Assembly: GCF_026559675.1 (NCBI RefSeq)
Contig: NZ_CP092891.1
Coordinates: 1,488,001-1,552,000, forward strand
Length of the DNA: 64,000 nt
DNA from: Microbacterium oxydans
GTDB lineage: Bacteria; Actinomycetota; Actinomycetes; Actinomycetales; Microbacteriaceae
Reading direction: 5' to 3'
A program made the translations under genes and the position numbers. The notes under the pieces are model-generated. The model made no database searches and was not told the DNA's origin. It worked only from the letters and a program-made list of their open reading frames with translations. Shown piece by piece: positions 50,259 to 59,593 of the stretch (its first letter is position 1; every line of letters begins with the position of its first letter).

Positions 50259-51223
50259 CGATGGCCGAAGCCCTCGCCTCCGTCGACGGGTACGCGTTCG
50301 AGGGACGCACCGTCGAGGTGCGGGTGCCCGCGACGAGCGCGAACCTCGGACCGGGCTTCGACACGCTGGGTCTGGCGCTCAGCGTCTACGACACGCTCCA
50401 GGTCACGGCGCTGCCCGCGGGCGAGCTCGAGATCGAGGTGACCGGTTCCGGTGCGGGTGAGATCCCGCGCGACGGGTCGAACCTCATCGTGCGCACGATC
50501 GACTACGTGTTCGCCGACGCCGGCCGTCCGGCTCCGGGCCTGCGCATCGTCGCCGAGAACGGGGTCCCGCACGGTCGCGGACTCGGGTCGTCCGGTGCCG
50601 CCGTCGCCGCCGGAGTGCTCGCGGCGAAGGGGCTGCTCGAGGGCGACGTGGAGATCGACGACGCCGCCCTGCTGCGTCTCGCCACCGAGCTGGAAGGGCA
50701 TCCCGACAACGTCGCCCCCGCCCTCTTCGGCGGTCTGACGATCGCCTGGATGGGCGAACGCGGCCCCCAGCACAAGAAGCTCCTCGTGCACCGCGGCGTC
50801 TCGCCGCTCGTCCTGGTCCCGGCCTACACGATGTCCACCTCTCAGGCGCGGTCGCTGCAGCCACCGCAGGTGTCCACGGCGGATGCCGTCTTCAACCTCT
50901 CGCGTTCCGCCCTGCTGGTCGCCGCCCTGATGCAGAGCCCCGAGCTCCTGTTCGACGCGACGGCGGACCGCCTGCACCAGGACTACCGTGCCGAGGCCAT
51001 GCCCGAGACGCAGCGCCTCGTCCAGGCGCTCCGCGCGGAGGGCTTCGCTGCCGTCGTCTCCGGTGCCGGGCCGAGCGTGCTCGTGCTCGCCGACGGGCCG
51101 GGCAGCCGTCAGGACGCGGTCGAGCTGGCCGATCGAGTCACCGACACCCCGTGGGAGGCGCTCCTGCTCGCAGTCGACGTCCGTGGTGGTACAGTGGGGA
51201 CTCGAGCGGAGGGCTCCACGTAA
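50255..51223 (+). CDS. thrB: Homoserine kinase
   Basis: 322 residues from GTG 50255 (ATG 50261 is possible). The GHMP kinase motifs are present: VPATSANLGPGFDTLGLALS near the N-terminus, the ATP loop [16 protein letters not shown], and GAGPSVLVLADG near the C-terminus. It phosphorylates homoserine on the way to threonine. It overlaps hom by 4 bases. The last codons overlap a CACGTA-AC-TACGTG palindrome (51217-51230), and a TACAGT hexamer at 51190-51195 inside the gene may start the rho transcript. Threonine synthase must be encoded elsewhere. Confidence 0.95.
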   Translation: MTMAEALASVDGYAFEGRTVEVRVPATSANLGPGFDTLGLALSVYDTLQVTALPAGELEIEVTGSGAGEIPRDGSNLIVRTIDYVFADAGRPAPGLRIVAENGVPHGRGLGSSGAAVAAGVLAAKGLLEGDVEIDDAALLRLATELEGHPDNVAPALFGGLTIAWMGERGPQHKKLLVHRGVSPLVLVPAYTMSTSQARSLQPPQVSTADAVFNLSRSALLVAALMQSPELLFDATADRLHQDYRAEAMPETQRLVQALRAEGFAAVVSGAGPSVLVLADGPGSRQDAVELADRVTDTPWEALLLAVDVRGGTVGTRAEGST

Positions 51224-51387
51224 CTACGTGAATCTGGCCCCATTGCAACTCTTGCAAGACCCGCACGCAAACCCCTGAGGCACAAGTGCCGAGGCTGGCT
51301 GGCGCCGAGCGTCAGCCCGTGCGATCGTGCGCAGCACCCGTTGTGTGCGTTCAACGCTCATTCCCCATGACATATAAGGGAGTACTC

Positions 51388-53406
51388 GTGGAGAACCTCT
51401 CCGAGACCCAGAACGATCAGTCGGCTCCGGCCGTGGAAGCACCCGCGGCCACCGCGGAGTCGTCGACCGAGACAGCGCCGCGCAAGCGCGCACCGCGTCG
51501 CGCGAGCACCGCCACGGCGGCGGCGAAGGCCGAGAAGGCCGAGTCCGCGAAGGCAGAGAAGGCCGAGAAGGCACCGAAGGCGGAGGCCTCGTCCGAGGCT
51601 GCTGCCGGCGCCGAGACGGCCGAGGCGGCCCCGAAGGCGAAGGCCCCGCGTCGCAGCCGTGCGAAGAAGGCCGACGCCGAGGCTCCGGCCGCGGACGCCG
51701 CGCCCGCAGAGGCACCTGCCGCCGAAAGCGCGACCGAGGCGCCGGCCGAGGCCGCACCCAAGACGACCGGACGCGGACGTGGACGCGCCCAGAAGCCGGC
51801 CGCCGATGCCGAGGCTCCCGCGGCCAAGCCCGCGACGGACGCCGCAGCCGACGCCGCGCCCGCCGACAACGGCAACCCGCAGAACAACGGCAACCCGCAG
51901 AACAACGGCAACGCGCAGAACAACGGCAACGCGCAGAACAACGGCAACGCGCAGAACAACGGGTCGCAGAACAACGGCGCCCAGAACGACAACGCGCAGA
52001 ACAACGGCAACGACGGCGCCGACTCCTCCGACGGTGGCGAGGAGCAGGGCGGACGCGGCCGCAACCGCAGTCGCAGCCGCAACCGCGGACGTGGCCAGAA
52101 CGGCGCCGCGCAGGAGCAGCAGGCACAGCCCGCGGCCGAGGACGACCAGGCCGGTGGCAACAGCCGCAACCGTCAGCGCAACAAGCGCCGCAGCGGCGCC
52201 CCGACCGACGAGTTCGACACCGAGATCGGCGAGGACGACGTCCTGATCCCGATCGCCGGCATCCTCGACGTCCTCGACAACTACGCCTTCGTGCGCACGA
52301 CCGGCTACCTCGCCGGCCCCAGCGACGTGTACGTGTCCCTCGGACAGGTGAAGAAGTACAACCTGCGCAAGGGCGACGCCGTCGTCGGCTCGATCAAGCA
52401 GCCCCGCGAGGGCGAGCAGCAGGGCCGCCAGAAGTACAACGCGCTGGTCAAGGTCGACTCGATCAACGGCCTGTCGGTCGACGACGCGGCCACCCGCGTG
52501 GAGTTCGGCAAGCTGACCCCGCTCTACCCGCAGGAGCGCCTGCGTCTGGAGACGGCTCCGGAGAAGCTCACGCAGCGGATCATCGACCTGGTCGCCCCGG
52601 TCGGCAAGGGCCAGCGCGGTCTCATCGTCGCGCCGCCGAAGGCCGGCAAGACCATCGTCCTGCAGCAGATCGCCAACGCGATCGCGCAGAACAACCCCGA
52701 GGTCCACCTCATGGTCGTGCTCGTCGACGAGCGCCCCGAAGAGGTCACCGACATGGAGCGCTCGGTCAAGGGCGAGGTCATCGCCTCGACGTTCGACCGT
52801 CCGGCCGAAGACCACACCACGGTCGCCGAGCTCGCCATCGAGCGCGCGAAGCGTCTGGTCGAGCTCGGCCGCGACGTCGTCGTGCTGCTCGACTCGATCA
52901 CCCGCCTCGGCCGCGCGTACAACCTGGCGGCCCCGGCCTCCGGTCGCGTGCTCACCGGTGGTGTCGACGCCTCGGCGCTGTACCCGCCCAAGCGCTTCTT
53001 CGGCGCGGCGCGCAACATCGAGAACGGCGGATCCCTCACGATCCTCGCCACGGCGCTGGTCGAGACCGGCTCCAAGATGGACGAGGTCATCTTCGAGGAG
53101 TTCAAGGGCACCGGAAACAGCGAGCTTCGCCTGTCCCGCGCCCTCGCCGACAAGCGCATCTTCCCGGCGGTCGACGTGAACGCGTCCAGCACCCGCCGCG
53201 AAGAGATGCTGCTCTCGGCCGACGAGGTCAAGATCACGTGGAAGCTGCGTCGCGCCCTCGCCGGCCTCGACCAGCAGCAGGCCCTCGAGGTCGTGCTCGG
53301 CAAGCTCAAGGAGACCAACTCGAACGTCGAGTTCCTCGTGCAGATGCAGAAGTCGATCCCCACGCTGCCCTCGGGCGCGCACGGGCACGACAACAACATC
53401 CGCTGA
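51388..53406 (+). CDS. rho: Transcription termination factor Rho with long low-complexity N-terminal extension
   Basis: 672 residues from the GTG at 51388, chosen because AAGGGAG lies 5 bases upstream; an upstream ATG at 51367 has no ribosome binding site. Residues 1-160 are Ala/Glu/Lys/Pro-rich. Residues 161-209 are a tandem Asn/Gly/Gln repeat (NNGNPQ, NNGNAQ). An Arg-rich basic segment with RNRSRSRNRGRG follows. The Rho core starts about 275: an OB-fold RNA-binding domain (AFVRTTGYLAGPSDVYVSLG) and the ATPase with Walker A APPKAGKT (415-422), VVLLDSITRLGRAYN and EFKGTGNSELRLSR. It is an RNA-dependent ATPase that terminates transcription. Long disordered insertions are known in actinobacterial Rho; the Asn/Gln repeat is notable. 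Confidence 0.95.
   Translation: MENLSETQNDQSAPAVEAPAATAESSTETAPRKRAPRRASTATAAAKAEKAESAKAEKAEKAPKAEASSEAAAGAETAEAAPKAKAPRRSRAKKADAEAPAADAAPAEAPAAESATEAPAEAAPKTTGRGRGRAQKPAADAEAPAAKPATDAAADAAPADNGNPQNNGNPQNNGNAQNNGNAQNNGNAQNNGSQNNGAQNDNAQNNGNDGADSSDGGEEQGGRGRNRSRSRNRGRGQNGAAQEQQAQPAAEDDQAGGNSRNRQRNKRRSGAPTDEFDTEIGEDDVLIPIAGILDVLDNYAFVRTTGYLAGPSDVYVSLGQVKKYNLRKGDAVVGSIKQPREGEQQGRQKYNALVKVDSINGLSVDDAATRVEFGKLTPLYPQERLRLETAPEKLTQRIIDLVAPVGKGQRGLIVAPPKAGKTIVLQQIANAIAQNNPEVHLMVVLVDERPEEVTDMERSVKGEVIASTFDRPAEDHTTVAELAIERAKRLVELGRDVVVLLDSITRLGRAYNLAAPASGRVLTGGVDASALYPPKRFFGAARNIENGGSLTILATALVETGSKMDEVIFEEFKGTGNSELRLSRALADKRIFPAVDVNASSTRREEMLLSADEVKITWKLRRALAGLDQQQALEVVLGKLKETNSNVEFLVQMQKSIPTLPSGAHGHDNNIR
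51868..52012 (+). repeat. 18-bp tandem repeat inside rho (Asn/Gly/Gln-rich)
   Basis: Five near-perfect copies of the unit AACGGCAACCCGCAGAAC (third to fifth copies with GCG for CCG) run from 51868 to 51957, then the repeat degenerates up to 52012. Each unit encodes NGNPQN or NGNAQN. Copy number should vary easily by slippage. Confidence 0.9.
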
Positions 53407-53417
53407 GCGGCTGAGCC

Positions 53418-54497
53418 GTGTTCGAGTCCGTCCAGACTCTGATCGACGAGCATCGCCGGGTGCAGGAGGAGCTCTCCGACCCGGCGGTGCACGCCGATGC
53501 CGCCCGTGCGAAGCGCGTGAACCGTCGCTACGCCGAGCTGTCGCGGATCGTCGCGGCCTATGAGGCCTGGGTCGCCGCGACCGACGACCTGGAGACCGCC
53601 CGCGAGTTCGCCCGCGAGGACGAGTCGATCGCAGCCGAGATCCCGGCGATGGAGGAGGAGCTGCAGACCTCGCAGGAGCGTCTGCGGCGTCTGCTGATCC
53701 CTCGCGATCCCGATGACGCCCGTGACGTGATCATGGAGATCAAGGCGGGGGAGGGCGGTGCGGAGTCCGCGCTGTTCGCCGCCGATCTGCTGCGGATGTA
53801 CATCCAGTACGCGGCGTCCAAGGGCTGGAAGACGGAGCTGCTCGAGCGCAACGAGTCCGACCTCGGCGGCTACAAGGACGTCCAGGTCGCGATCAAGGGC
53901 TCGTCCTCCGATCCCGCGCAGGGCGTCTGGGCCCACCTGAAGTACGAGGGCGGTGTGCACCGCGTACAGCGCGTCCCCGCGACCGAGTCGCAGGGACGCA
54001 TCCACACCTCGACCACGGGTGTGCTGGTCTTCCCGGAAGTGGACGAGCCGGAAGAGATCCAGATCGACCAGAACGATCTGAAGATCGACGTGTTCCGCTC
54101 CTCCGGGCCCGGCGGGCAGTCCGTGAACACCACGGACTCCGCCGTGCGCATCACGCACGTCCCCACGGGGATCGTCGTCTCCATGCAGAACGAGAAGTCC
54201 CAGCTGCAGAACCGCGAGGCGGGCATGCGCGTGCTGCGCGCCCGTCTGCTCGCGCGGCAGCAGGAGGAGCTCGACGCCGCGGCCTCCGACGCCCGCCGAT
54301 CGCAGATCCGCGGCATGGACCGCTCCGAGCGCATCCGCACGTACAACTTCCCGGAGAACCGGATCGCGGATCACCGCACCGGGTTCAAGGCGTACAACCT
54401 CGATCAGGTCATGGACGGCGCCCTCGACCCGCTGATCGAGAGCGCGATCACCGCCGACGAAGAGGCTCGTCTCGCCGCCGTCGGCGCCGATTCCTGA
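53418..54497 (+). CDS. prfA: Peptide chain release factor 1
   Basis: 359 residues with GTG start. An N-terminal helical domain (1-100) is followed by the stop-codon recognition domain with the PXT motif in [12 protein letters not shown]. The catalytic GGQ is in [14 protein letters not shown] (232-234). It releases the peptide at UAA and UAG. The gap to rho is only 11 bases, so rpmE, which usually sits here, is missing. PrmC, which methylates the GGQ glutamine, is encoded at 58681, separated by inserted genes. A hairpin follows at 54517. Confidence 0.97.
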   Translation: MFESVQTLIDEHRRVQEELSDPAVHADAARAKRVNRRYAELSRIVAAYEAWVAATDDLETAREFAREDESIAAEIPAMEEELQTSQERLRRLLIPRDPDDARDVIMEIKAGEGGAESALFAADLLRMYIQYAASKGWKTELLERNESDLGGYKDVQVAIKGSSSDPAQGVWAHLKYEGGVHRVQRVPATESQGRIHTSTTGVLVFPEVDEPEEIQIDQNDLKIDVFRSSGPGGQSVNTTDSAVRITHVPTGIVVSMQNEKSQLQNREAGMRVLRARLLARQQEELDAAASDARRSQIRGMDRSERIRTYNFPENRIADHRTGFKAYNLDQVMDGALDPLIESAITADEEARLAAVGADS

Positions 54498-54516
54498 CGC
54501 CCCGTTCCGCCCCAGC

Positions 54517-54544
54517 GGGCCCTGCCGGTATTCAGGCAGGGGCC
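54517..54544 (+). terminator. Terminator hairpin after prfA
   Basis: GGGCCCTGCC (54517-54526) pairs with GGCAGGGGCC (54535-54544) around an 8-base loop, with one bulge. It lies 20 bases after the prfA stop and separates it from the surface-protein gene. Confidence 0.55.
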
Positions 54545-54632
54545 GGGCATTCGTATACCCTGAAGAGGTCGCAGGTAACACGTTACTGTCGACACTCGTC
54601 GATCAGGGCCACGGCCCGGGGGGAACACCACC

Positions 54633-56504
54633 ATGCCCAGAAGCAGAATCTCATCCTTCGTCGCGGCGGCGTTGGGGATCGGACTCGCCGTCATCGGCGT
54701 GCTCACCGCCGCTGCCGCGGCGACCGCCGCGACCGAGACCTATCCGGATGCCATCTCCCACGTGGAGCTGTCCTTCGTCGAGGGGGAGGGCGGTCCGACG
54801 CGGGTCGGGCAGTGGCTCGTCGTGACGGCCGATTGGGCGGTGCCCGACAGCGCGGTGGGCGGCGAGACCTTCGGCATGACCCTCCCGACCGAGCTCCGCC
54901 GCGTCGTCGATGCGGCGTTCGAGCTGAAGAACGCCGCCGGCGACGTGGTCGGGTCGTGCGTGATCAGCGACGATGACCTGCCCGTGCTCACGTGCACGCT
55001 GACCGATTTCGTCAACGACCGGGACGACGTCCACGGAAGCGTGTGGTTCAAGGCGGAGGCGGTCGAGGCGACCACCGCGTCGACGCTCGCATTCGAGGGC
55101 GGCGGCGCGCCGATCCTGGCCGACATCCCCGGCGAGGGCGGCATCGTCCAGCTGCCCGATCGTGCCGTCGTCTCGGCCGCCAAGGTCGGCTGGCAGTCGG
55201 CGCAGGACGGCCGTTGGGGCTGGATGATCAGCGTGCCGAGCGGCCTGGCGGAGGACGGCCGGTTCACGGTCGCCGACACCCTCGTGCCGGGCGGCCCCGA
55301 TGCCGAGAGCCACAGCCTGGTGGGCTCCCTCGACGTCTCCTGGCGGCCGGTCGACGAAGACGGGAACCTCGCCGGTCCCGCCGTCGGCGTACCCGCCGCG
55401 GACATCGTCGAGAACACCTACGCCGCCGGACAGAAGTCGTTCTCGCTCATCGTCGGCAACGTTCCTGCCGACCAGAAGCGCGTCTACCAGATCCAGTACC
55501 TCACGGCCCCGGACGGCGCCTTCTTCCGCGGCGACACCTATCGGAACGATGCTCTGGTGCAGTCGACGAAGGCCAGCGGCAGCTTCACCTACACCGGGTT
55601 CGGCGGAGGCATCGGCGACGGCGACGCGTACACGCGGTTCTCGATCGCGAAGTCCGTCTCGGGCGACGCGGCGTCGTCGGTCCCGGCGGGCACCGTGTTC
55701 ACCGTGGAGTACGAGGTGGCCGGCGAGACGCGCACCCTGCCGATCACCGTCGGCGAGGGGAATCGTGCGATGTCGGAGCGCTATCCGATCGGATCGACCT
55801 TCGTGATCTCGGAGATCGATATCCCCGCGATCGACGGAGTCGTGTGGGGGACCCACATGATCGCGGGTGCAGGGGTCGTGGACAACGGCGACGGCACGTA
55901 TGCGATCACCCCGGGCAGCAGCGACCCGGTCGCACTGGTGCTCGAGAACGTCGCCGACCGTGCCGCCGTCCCGACGGGGAACCTGTCGGTCACCAAGCAC
56001 GTCACCGGGGACGGGGCCGCCCTCCTGCCCGACGGCACCGCCTACACGGTGCACTACGAATACGGCGTGGATGGCGACACGGTGCGGGGCGACCTCTCGA
56101 TCGCAGACGGCCGGACGACCACGCTTCCCGAGGACATCCCCGTCGGCACTGCCGTGACGCTCACGGAGGCCCGCCCCGCGGATGTCACGGTCGCCGACGG
56201 TGTCGTGCAGTACGGCCGCCCGACGTTCCGCGTCGCCGGTGCGGATGTCGGTCCGACCGCGACCGTCACCGTGACCGATGCGTCGCAGCCCGTGGCCGTC
56301 ACGGTCGAGAACCCGACGGTCGTGCGCCCGCGGACGCCCCCGACGCCCCCGGCGAGCTCGACGCCTCCGGCGCACGCCCCCGCGAACGGTGACCTGGCTC
56401 AGACGGGTTCGTCGTTCCCGGCGGGCACGGCGGCCGTCGTCGGTCTCGCTCTGCTGCTGGCCGGTGCGTGGGGGGCCGCACGTCGCTCACGCGCGCGTCA
56501 CTGA
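54633..56504 (+). CDS. Cell-wall-anchored surface protein with LAQTG sorting signal
   Basis: 623 residues with GGGGGGAAC before the ATG. A signal peptide (about 1-33) is followed by a beta-rich domain to about 330 that resembles the N-terminal adhesion-type domain of Gram-positive surface proteins. Two related DUF5979-like Ig-type repeats follow: FSIAKSVSGDAASSVPAGTVF ... and LSVTKHVTGDGAALLPDGTAY .... A Pro/Ala-rich wall-spanning stretch leads to LAQTG (588-592), a hydrophobic helix and an Arg-rich tail. This is a sortase substrate of the LAXTG type recognised by class E sortases. No sortase gene is in the window. The gene stands between prfA and the small membrane protein, breaking the usual prfA-prmC adjacency. 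Confidence 0.85.
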   Translation: MPRSRISSFVAAALGIGLAVIGVLTAAAAATAATETYPDAISHVELSFVEGEGGPTRVGQWLVVTADWAVPDSAVGGETFGMTLPTELRRVVDAAFELKNAAGDVVGSCVISDDDLPVLTCTLTDFVNDRDDVHGSVWFKAEAVEATTASTLAFEGGGAPILADIPGEGGIVQLPDRAVVSAAKVGWQSAQDGRWGWMISVPSGLAEDGRFTVADTLVPGGPDAESHSLVGSLDVSWRPVDEDGNLAGPAVGVPAADIVENTYAAGQKSFSLIVGNVPADQKRVYQIQYLTAPDGAFFRGDTYRNDALVQSTKASGSFTYTGFGGGIGDGDAYTRFSIAKSVSGDAASSVPAGTVFTVEYEVAGETRTLPITVGEGNRAMSERYPIGSTFVISEIDIPAIDGVVWGTHMIAGAGVVDNGDGTYAITPGSSDPVALVLENVADRAAVPTGNLSVTKHVTGDGAALLPDGTAYTVHYEYGVDGDTVRGDLSIADGRTTTLPEDIPVGTAVTLTEARPADVTVADGVVQYGRPTFRVAGADVGPTATVTVTDASQPVAVTVENPTVVRPRTPPTPPASSTPPAHAPANGDLAQTGSSFPAGTAAVVGLALLLAGAWGAARRSRARH

Positions 56505-56515
56505 CCCGCCCCCAG

Positions 56516-56561
56516 GACGGCGCCGGGCCATGCTCCTTCGGGGGTGTGACTCGGCGCCGTC
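56516..56561 (+). terminator. Terminator hairpin after the surface-protein gene
   Basis: GACGGCGCCG (56516-56525) pairs perfectly with CGGCGCCGTC (56552-56561). The 26-base loop is long. It lies 12 bases after the stop codon. Confidence 0.5.
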
Positions 56562-56626
56562 GTCGTCCTCGGCGACGCGGATGTCCGTCGGAGCGTCGCT
56601 GTCCGCACGCGCGGGGCGTGGGGCGC

Positions 56627-56632
56627 TAGGCT
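56627..56632 (+). promoter_or_regulatory. Leaderless -10 element
   Basis: TAGGCT ends 7 bases before the GTG at 56640, with no ribosome binding site between; the spacing fits a leaderless transcript. Confidence 0.55.
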
Positions 56633-56639
56633 CAGGCGC

Positions 56640-57047
56640 GTGATCACACTCCTGTTCCGCGGGTTGATGTACGTCGTGTCCGCCGGTCTCGGCCTCATCG
56701 CCGCCGACCTCCTCCTCGACGGGTTCCAGATCGAGTGGGACAAGTGGTGGGGCTTCGTCATCTGCATCCTGATCTTCGCGATCCTGCAGAGCGTGCTCGC
56801 GCCGTGGGTCGGAAAGCTCGCCGATCGCTACGCGCCGGTGCTGATGGGAGGCATCGGGATCTTCTCGACGCTCATCTCGCTCGTCGTGGTCGTGCTGCTC
56901 CCCATCGGTGGTCTGCGCATCACGGACCTGACCGGCTGGCTGCTCGGGTCGGTCATCGTGTGGCTGATCACCGCGGTCGGCAGTGTCGTGCTCCCGCTGA
57001 TCTTCCTGCGCAAGAAGGTCGACGCCGCCAAGGGCCGTCGCCGCTAG
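56640..57047 (+). CDS. Small four-helix membrane protein (phage-holin-IV-like family)
   Basis: 135 residues from a GTG that follows TAGGCT by 7 bases. Four hydrophobic segments (about 5-27, 37-58, 64-85 and 92-118) and the conserved WDKWWGF motif suggest the 4-TM holin-superfamily-IV-like family (PF04020) that is widespread in actinobacterial chromosomes. No phage genes are nearby, so the holin label is only a family name. The tail is basic (KKVDAAKGRRR). It converges with cysE (17 bases between the stops). Function unknown. Confidence 0.7.
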   Translation: MITLLFRGLMYVVSAGLGLIAADLLLDGFQIEWDKWWGFVICILIFAILQSVLAPWVGKLADRYAPVLMGGIGIFSTLISLVVVVLLPIGGLRITDLTGWLLGSVIVWLITAVGSVVLPLIFLRKKVDAAKGRRR

Positions 57048-57063
57048 TCCTGCGCGTCGCCGC

Positions 57064-57633
57064 TCAGATCGCGTAGTCGGGGGCGGTCAGGAGAGCCCGC
57101 GTGTCCTCACCGACGTGGCGCTGTCGAGGCTTGGCAGGAACGCCGACGAGGATGCTGTCCGCCGGCGCGTCGCGAGTGACCACCGCGTTCGCGCCGACCA
57201 CGGAGCCTGCCCCGATGGTCACGGGACCGAGGATCTTCGCTCCGGCACCGACAGCGACACCGTCCCCGAGGGTGGGGTGCCGCTTGCCCGACGTCCGCGT
57301 GCGTCCGCCGAGGGTCACGCCGTGGTACAGCATCACGTCGTCACCCACCTCGCTCGTCTCGCCGATCACGACGCCCATGCCGTGGTCGATGAAGAAGCGG
57401 CGTCCGATCCTCGCGCCGGGATGGATCTCGATCCCGGTCAACCAGCGCGAGACCTGGGAGCCGGCGCGCGCGAGCAGCCGCAGCCGGCGCCGCCACAGCG
57501 CGTGCGAGACGCGGTGCGCCCAGATGGCGTGGAGTCCCGGATACAGCAGAGCCACCTCGACGGCGCTGCGCGCAGCCGGATCACGGAGGCGAGCCGCCGC
57601 GATGTCCTCGCGCATTCGCCCGATCATGCCCAT
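57064..57633 (-). CDS. cysE: Serine O-acetyltransferase
   Basis: 189 residues. After an N-terminal helical part (1-60) comes a left-handed parallel beta helix built of hexapeptide repeats: [38 protein letters not shown] and [24 protein letters not shown]. The His of DHGMG is catalytic. It transfers acetyl from acetyl-CoA to serine, giving O-acetylserine. The chain ends in DYAI; a C-terminal isoleucine is what inserts into CysK to form the cysteine synthase complex. It begins 9 bases after cysK in the same direction. Confidence 0.95.
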   Translation of the reverse strand: MGMIGRMREDIAAARLRDPAARSAVEVALLYPGLHAIWAHRVSHALWRRRLRLLARAGSQVSRWLTGIEIHPGARIGRRFFIDHGMGVVIGETSEVGDDVMLYHGVTLGGRTRTSGKRHPTLGDGVAVGAGAKILGPVTIGAGSVVGANAVVTRDAPADSILVGVPAKPRQRHVGEDTRALLTAPDYAI

Positions 57634-57641
57634 CGACGGTC

Positions 57642-58580
57642 TCAGTCTTCGCGCAGGTCCTCGAACAGCGCGGTGGAGAGGTAGCGCTCACCGGTGTCCG
57701 GGATGACCACGACGATCGTCTTGCCGGCGTTCTCGGGCCGCGCGGCGACCTTCAGTGCTGCGGCGACGGCCGCTCCGGAGGACATGCCGACCAGCAGTCC
57801 CTCCTTCGCTGCGAGGTCGCGCGCGACGCGCAGCGACTCCTCGAACTCGGCCGTCAGGATCTCGTCGAGCACCTCGCGGTCGAGCACGTCGGGGACGAAG
57901 TTCGGGCCGATGCCCTGGATCTTGTGCGGGCCGGGGTGTCCCTCGGTGAGCACGGGGGAGTCCTTGGGCTCCACGGCGATGACCTGCACGCTGGGCTTCG
58001 CTGCCTTCAGTGCCTGGCCGGTGCCGGTCACGGTGCCGCCGGTGCCGACGCCCGCGACGAGGATGTCGACTGCGCCGTCGGTGTCGCGGAGGATCTCCTG
58101 TGCCGTGGTCTCGCGGTGGATCTGCGGGTTCGCGGCGTTCTCGAACTGGCGGATCCAGATGGCGCCGGGGGTCTCGGCGACGATGCGCTTGGTCTCCTCG
58201 ATCGCGCCGCTCATGCCCTTGGTGGGGTCGGTGAGCACGATCTCCGCGCCGAAGGCCTTCAGCAGGACGCGGCGCTCCTTGGACATCGAGGCGGGCATCG
58301 TCAGGATGACCCGGTAGCCGCGCGCAGCGCCGACCATCGCCAGGGCGATCCCGGTGTTGCCGCTGGTCGATTCCACGATCGTGCCGCCGGGGGTCAGCTC
58401 GCCCGATGCCTCGGCCGCGTTGATCATGGCGATGCCGATGCGGTCCTTCACGCTGGAGGCCGGGTTGTAGTACTCGAGCTTCGCGAGGACGGTGGCTCCC
58501 AGGCCCTCGGTCACGCGGTTCAGACGCACGAGCGGGGTGTTGCCGAACGCGGTCGTGATGTCGGAGTGGATTCCGGGCAT
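57642..58580 (-). CDS. cysK: Cysteine synthase A (O-acetylserine sulfhydrylase)
   Basis: 312 residues. The PLP lysine is in NPASSVKDR (K45), the substrate loop is TSGNTG, the phosphate-binding loop [10 protein letters not shown] and the C-terminal [10 protein letters not shown]. It makes cysteine from O-acetylserine and sulfide. The ATG is preceded by AGGAAGG. A TAGGCT -10-like element (minus strand, 58621-58616) is about 36 bases upstream. It is divergent from prmC. It is co-transcribed with cysE. Confidence 0.96.
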   Translation of the reverse strand: MPGIHSDITTAFGNTPLVRLNRVTEGLGATVLAKLEYYNPASSVKDRIGIAMINAAEASGELTPGGTIVESTSGNTGIALAMVGAARGYRVILTMPASMSKERRVLLKAFGAEIVLTDPTKGMSGAIEETKRIVAETPGAIWIRQFENAANPQIHRETTAQEILRDTDGAVDILVAGVGTGGTVTGTGQALKAAKPSVQVIAVEPKDSPVLTEGHPGPHKIQGIGPNFVPDVLDREVLDEILTAEFEESLRVARDLAAKEGLLVGMSSGAAVAAALKVAARPENAGKTIVVVIPDTGERYLSTALFEDLRED

Positions 58581-58667
58581 GAGGAGCCTTCCTGTGCGGG
58601 GGTCGCTGCCGGTCCAGCCTACGTGAGGGGGCCTTCGCGGTCGGCTTTGTGACGGCCGTCAGCACTC

Positions 58668-58673
58668 TACGCT
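58668..58673 (+). promoter_or_regulatory. Leaderless -10 element of prmC
   Basis: TACGCT ends 7 bases before the ATG at 58681; TTGTGA at 58647-58652 could be a -35 with short spacing. Confidence 0.45.
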
Positions 58674-58680
58674 GGAACCC

Positions 58681-59541
58681 ATGCCCGACACCTCCCTCGC
58701 CGCGATCGTGCGCGCCGCCGCCCAGCGCCTGGCCGACGCCGGCGTCCCGGATCCTCTGGTCGACGCCGAGCTCCTCGCCGGTCATGCGCTCGATCTTCGC
58801 CGCGGCGAGGTGCAGGCCGCGATCATCCGCGGCGACGGGGTCGACGATGACGCGGTGGAGGCGCTGGACGCCCTGGTCGCGCGACGGGCGACTCGTGAGC
58901 CCCTGCAGCACATCACCGGGACCGCGCCGTTCCGTCATCTCGAACTGGCGGTCGGACCGGGCGTCTTCGTCCCGCGACCGGAGACTGAGACCGTCGTGCA
59001 GTATGCGATCGATGCGCTGCTGAACGCGGCCGACCCGGCCCCGATCGGCATCGATCTCGGCACCGGCAGCGGGGCGATCGCCCTCGCGATGGCCACCGAG
59101 GTCCCGCATGCCCGCATCTTCGCCGCCGAGCTCTCGGAGGACGCGCACGCCTGGGCGAGCCGGAACGTCGCCGGCGTCGAGAACCTCACGCTCGTCCTGT
59201 CCGATCTGGGGCAGGCGTTCCTCGAGCTGGACGGCACGGCGTCCGTCGTCATCTCGAACCCGCCGTACGTCCCCGACGCCGCGATCCCCCGCGATCCCGA
59301 GGTCCGGCTCTTCGACCCCGCGCTGGCGCTCTACGGCGGAGAGGACGGCCTCGACATCGTGCGCGTGCTCAGCTCGCGGGCGCGGGATCTGCTGCGCCCG
59401 GGCGGTCTCCTCGTGATCGAGCACGGCGAGCTGCAGGGCGAGGCGATCCGCGAGATCCTCACCGCCGACGGGTGGCGGGCGCCGGCGACGCATCGCGATC
59501 TCACGCTGCGCGACCGCGCCACGACCGCGCTCAGGCCCTGA
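58681..59541 (+). CDS. prmC: Release-factor glutamine methyltransferase
   Basis: 286 residues. The N-terminal helical domain (about 1-85) binds the release factor. PLQHITGTAPFRHLEL is a family segment. The methyltransferase fold has the SAM motif IDLGTGSGAIAL and NPPY (193-196). It methylates the glutamine of the GGQ motif in RF1 and RF2. PrfA is encoded 4.2 kb upstream, with inserted genes between. The gene has a leaderless-type promoter and is followed by sua5. Confidence 0.96.
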   Translation: MPDTSLAAIVRAAAQRLADAGVPDPLVDAELLAGHALDLRRGEVQAAIIRGDGVDDDAVEALDALVARRATREPLQHITGTAPFRHLELAVGPGVFVPRPETETVVQYAIDALLNAADPAPIGIDLGTGSGAIALAMATEVPHARIFAAELSEDAHAWASRNVAGVENLTLVLSDLGQAFLELDGTASVVISNPPYVPDAAIPRDPEVRLFDPALALYGGEDGLDIVRVLSSRARDLLRPGGLLVIEHGELQGEAIREILTADGWRAPATHRDLTLRDRATTALRP

Positions 59542-59593
59542 TCAGGCGTCTCCGAGCATCTGCAACACCCGCGCCGCATAGAATCGAACCGTC

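Noticed and set aside
51868..52012. CRISPR-like repeat array
   Set aside because: The 18-bp units are contiguous and in frame within rho, without spacers.
56640..57047. Prophage holin
   Set aside because: No other phage genes are nearby and this holin-like family is common in actinobacterial chromosomes.
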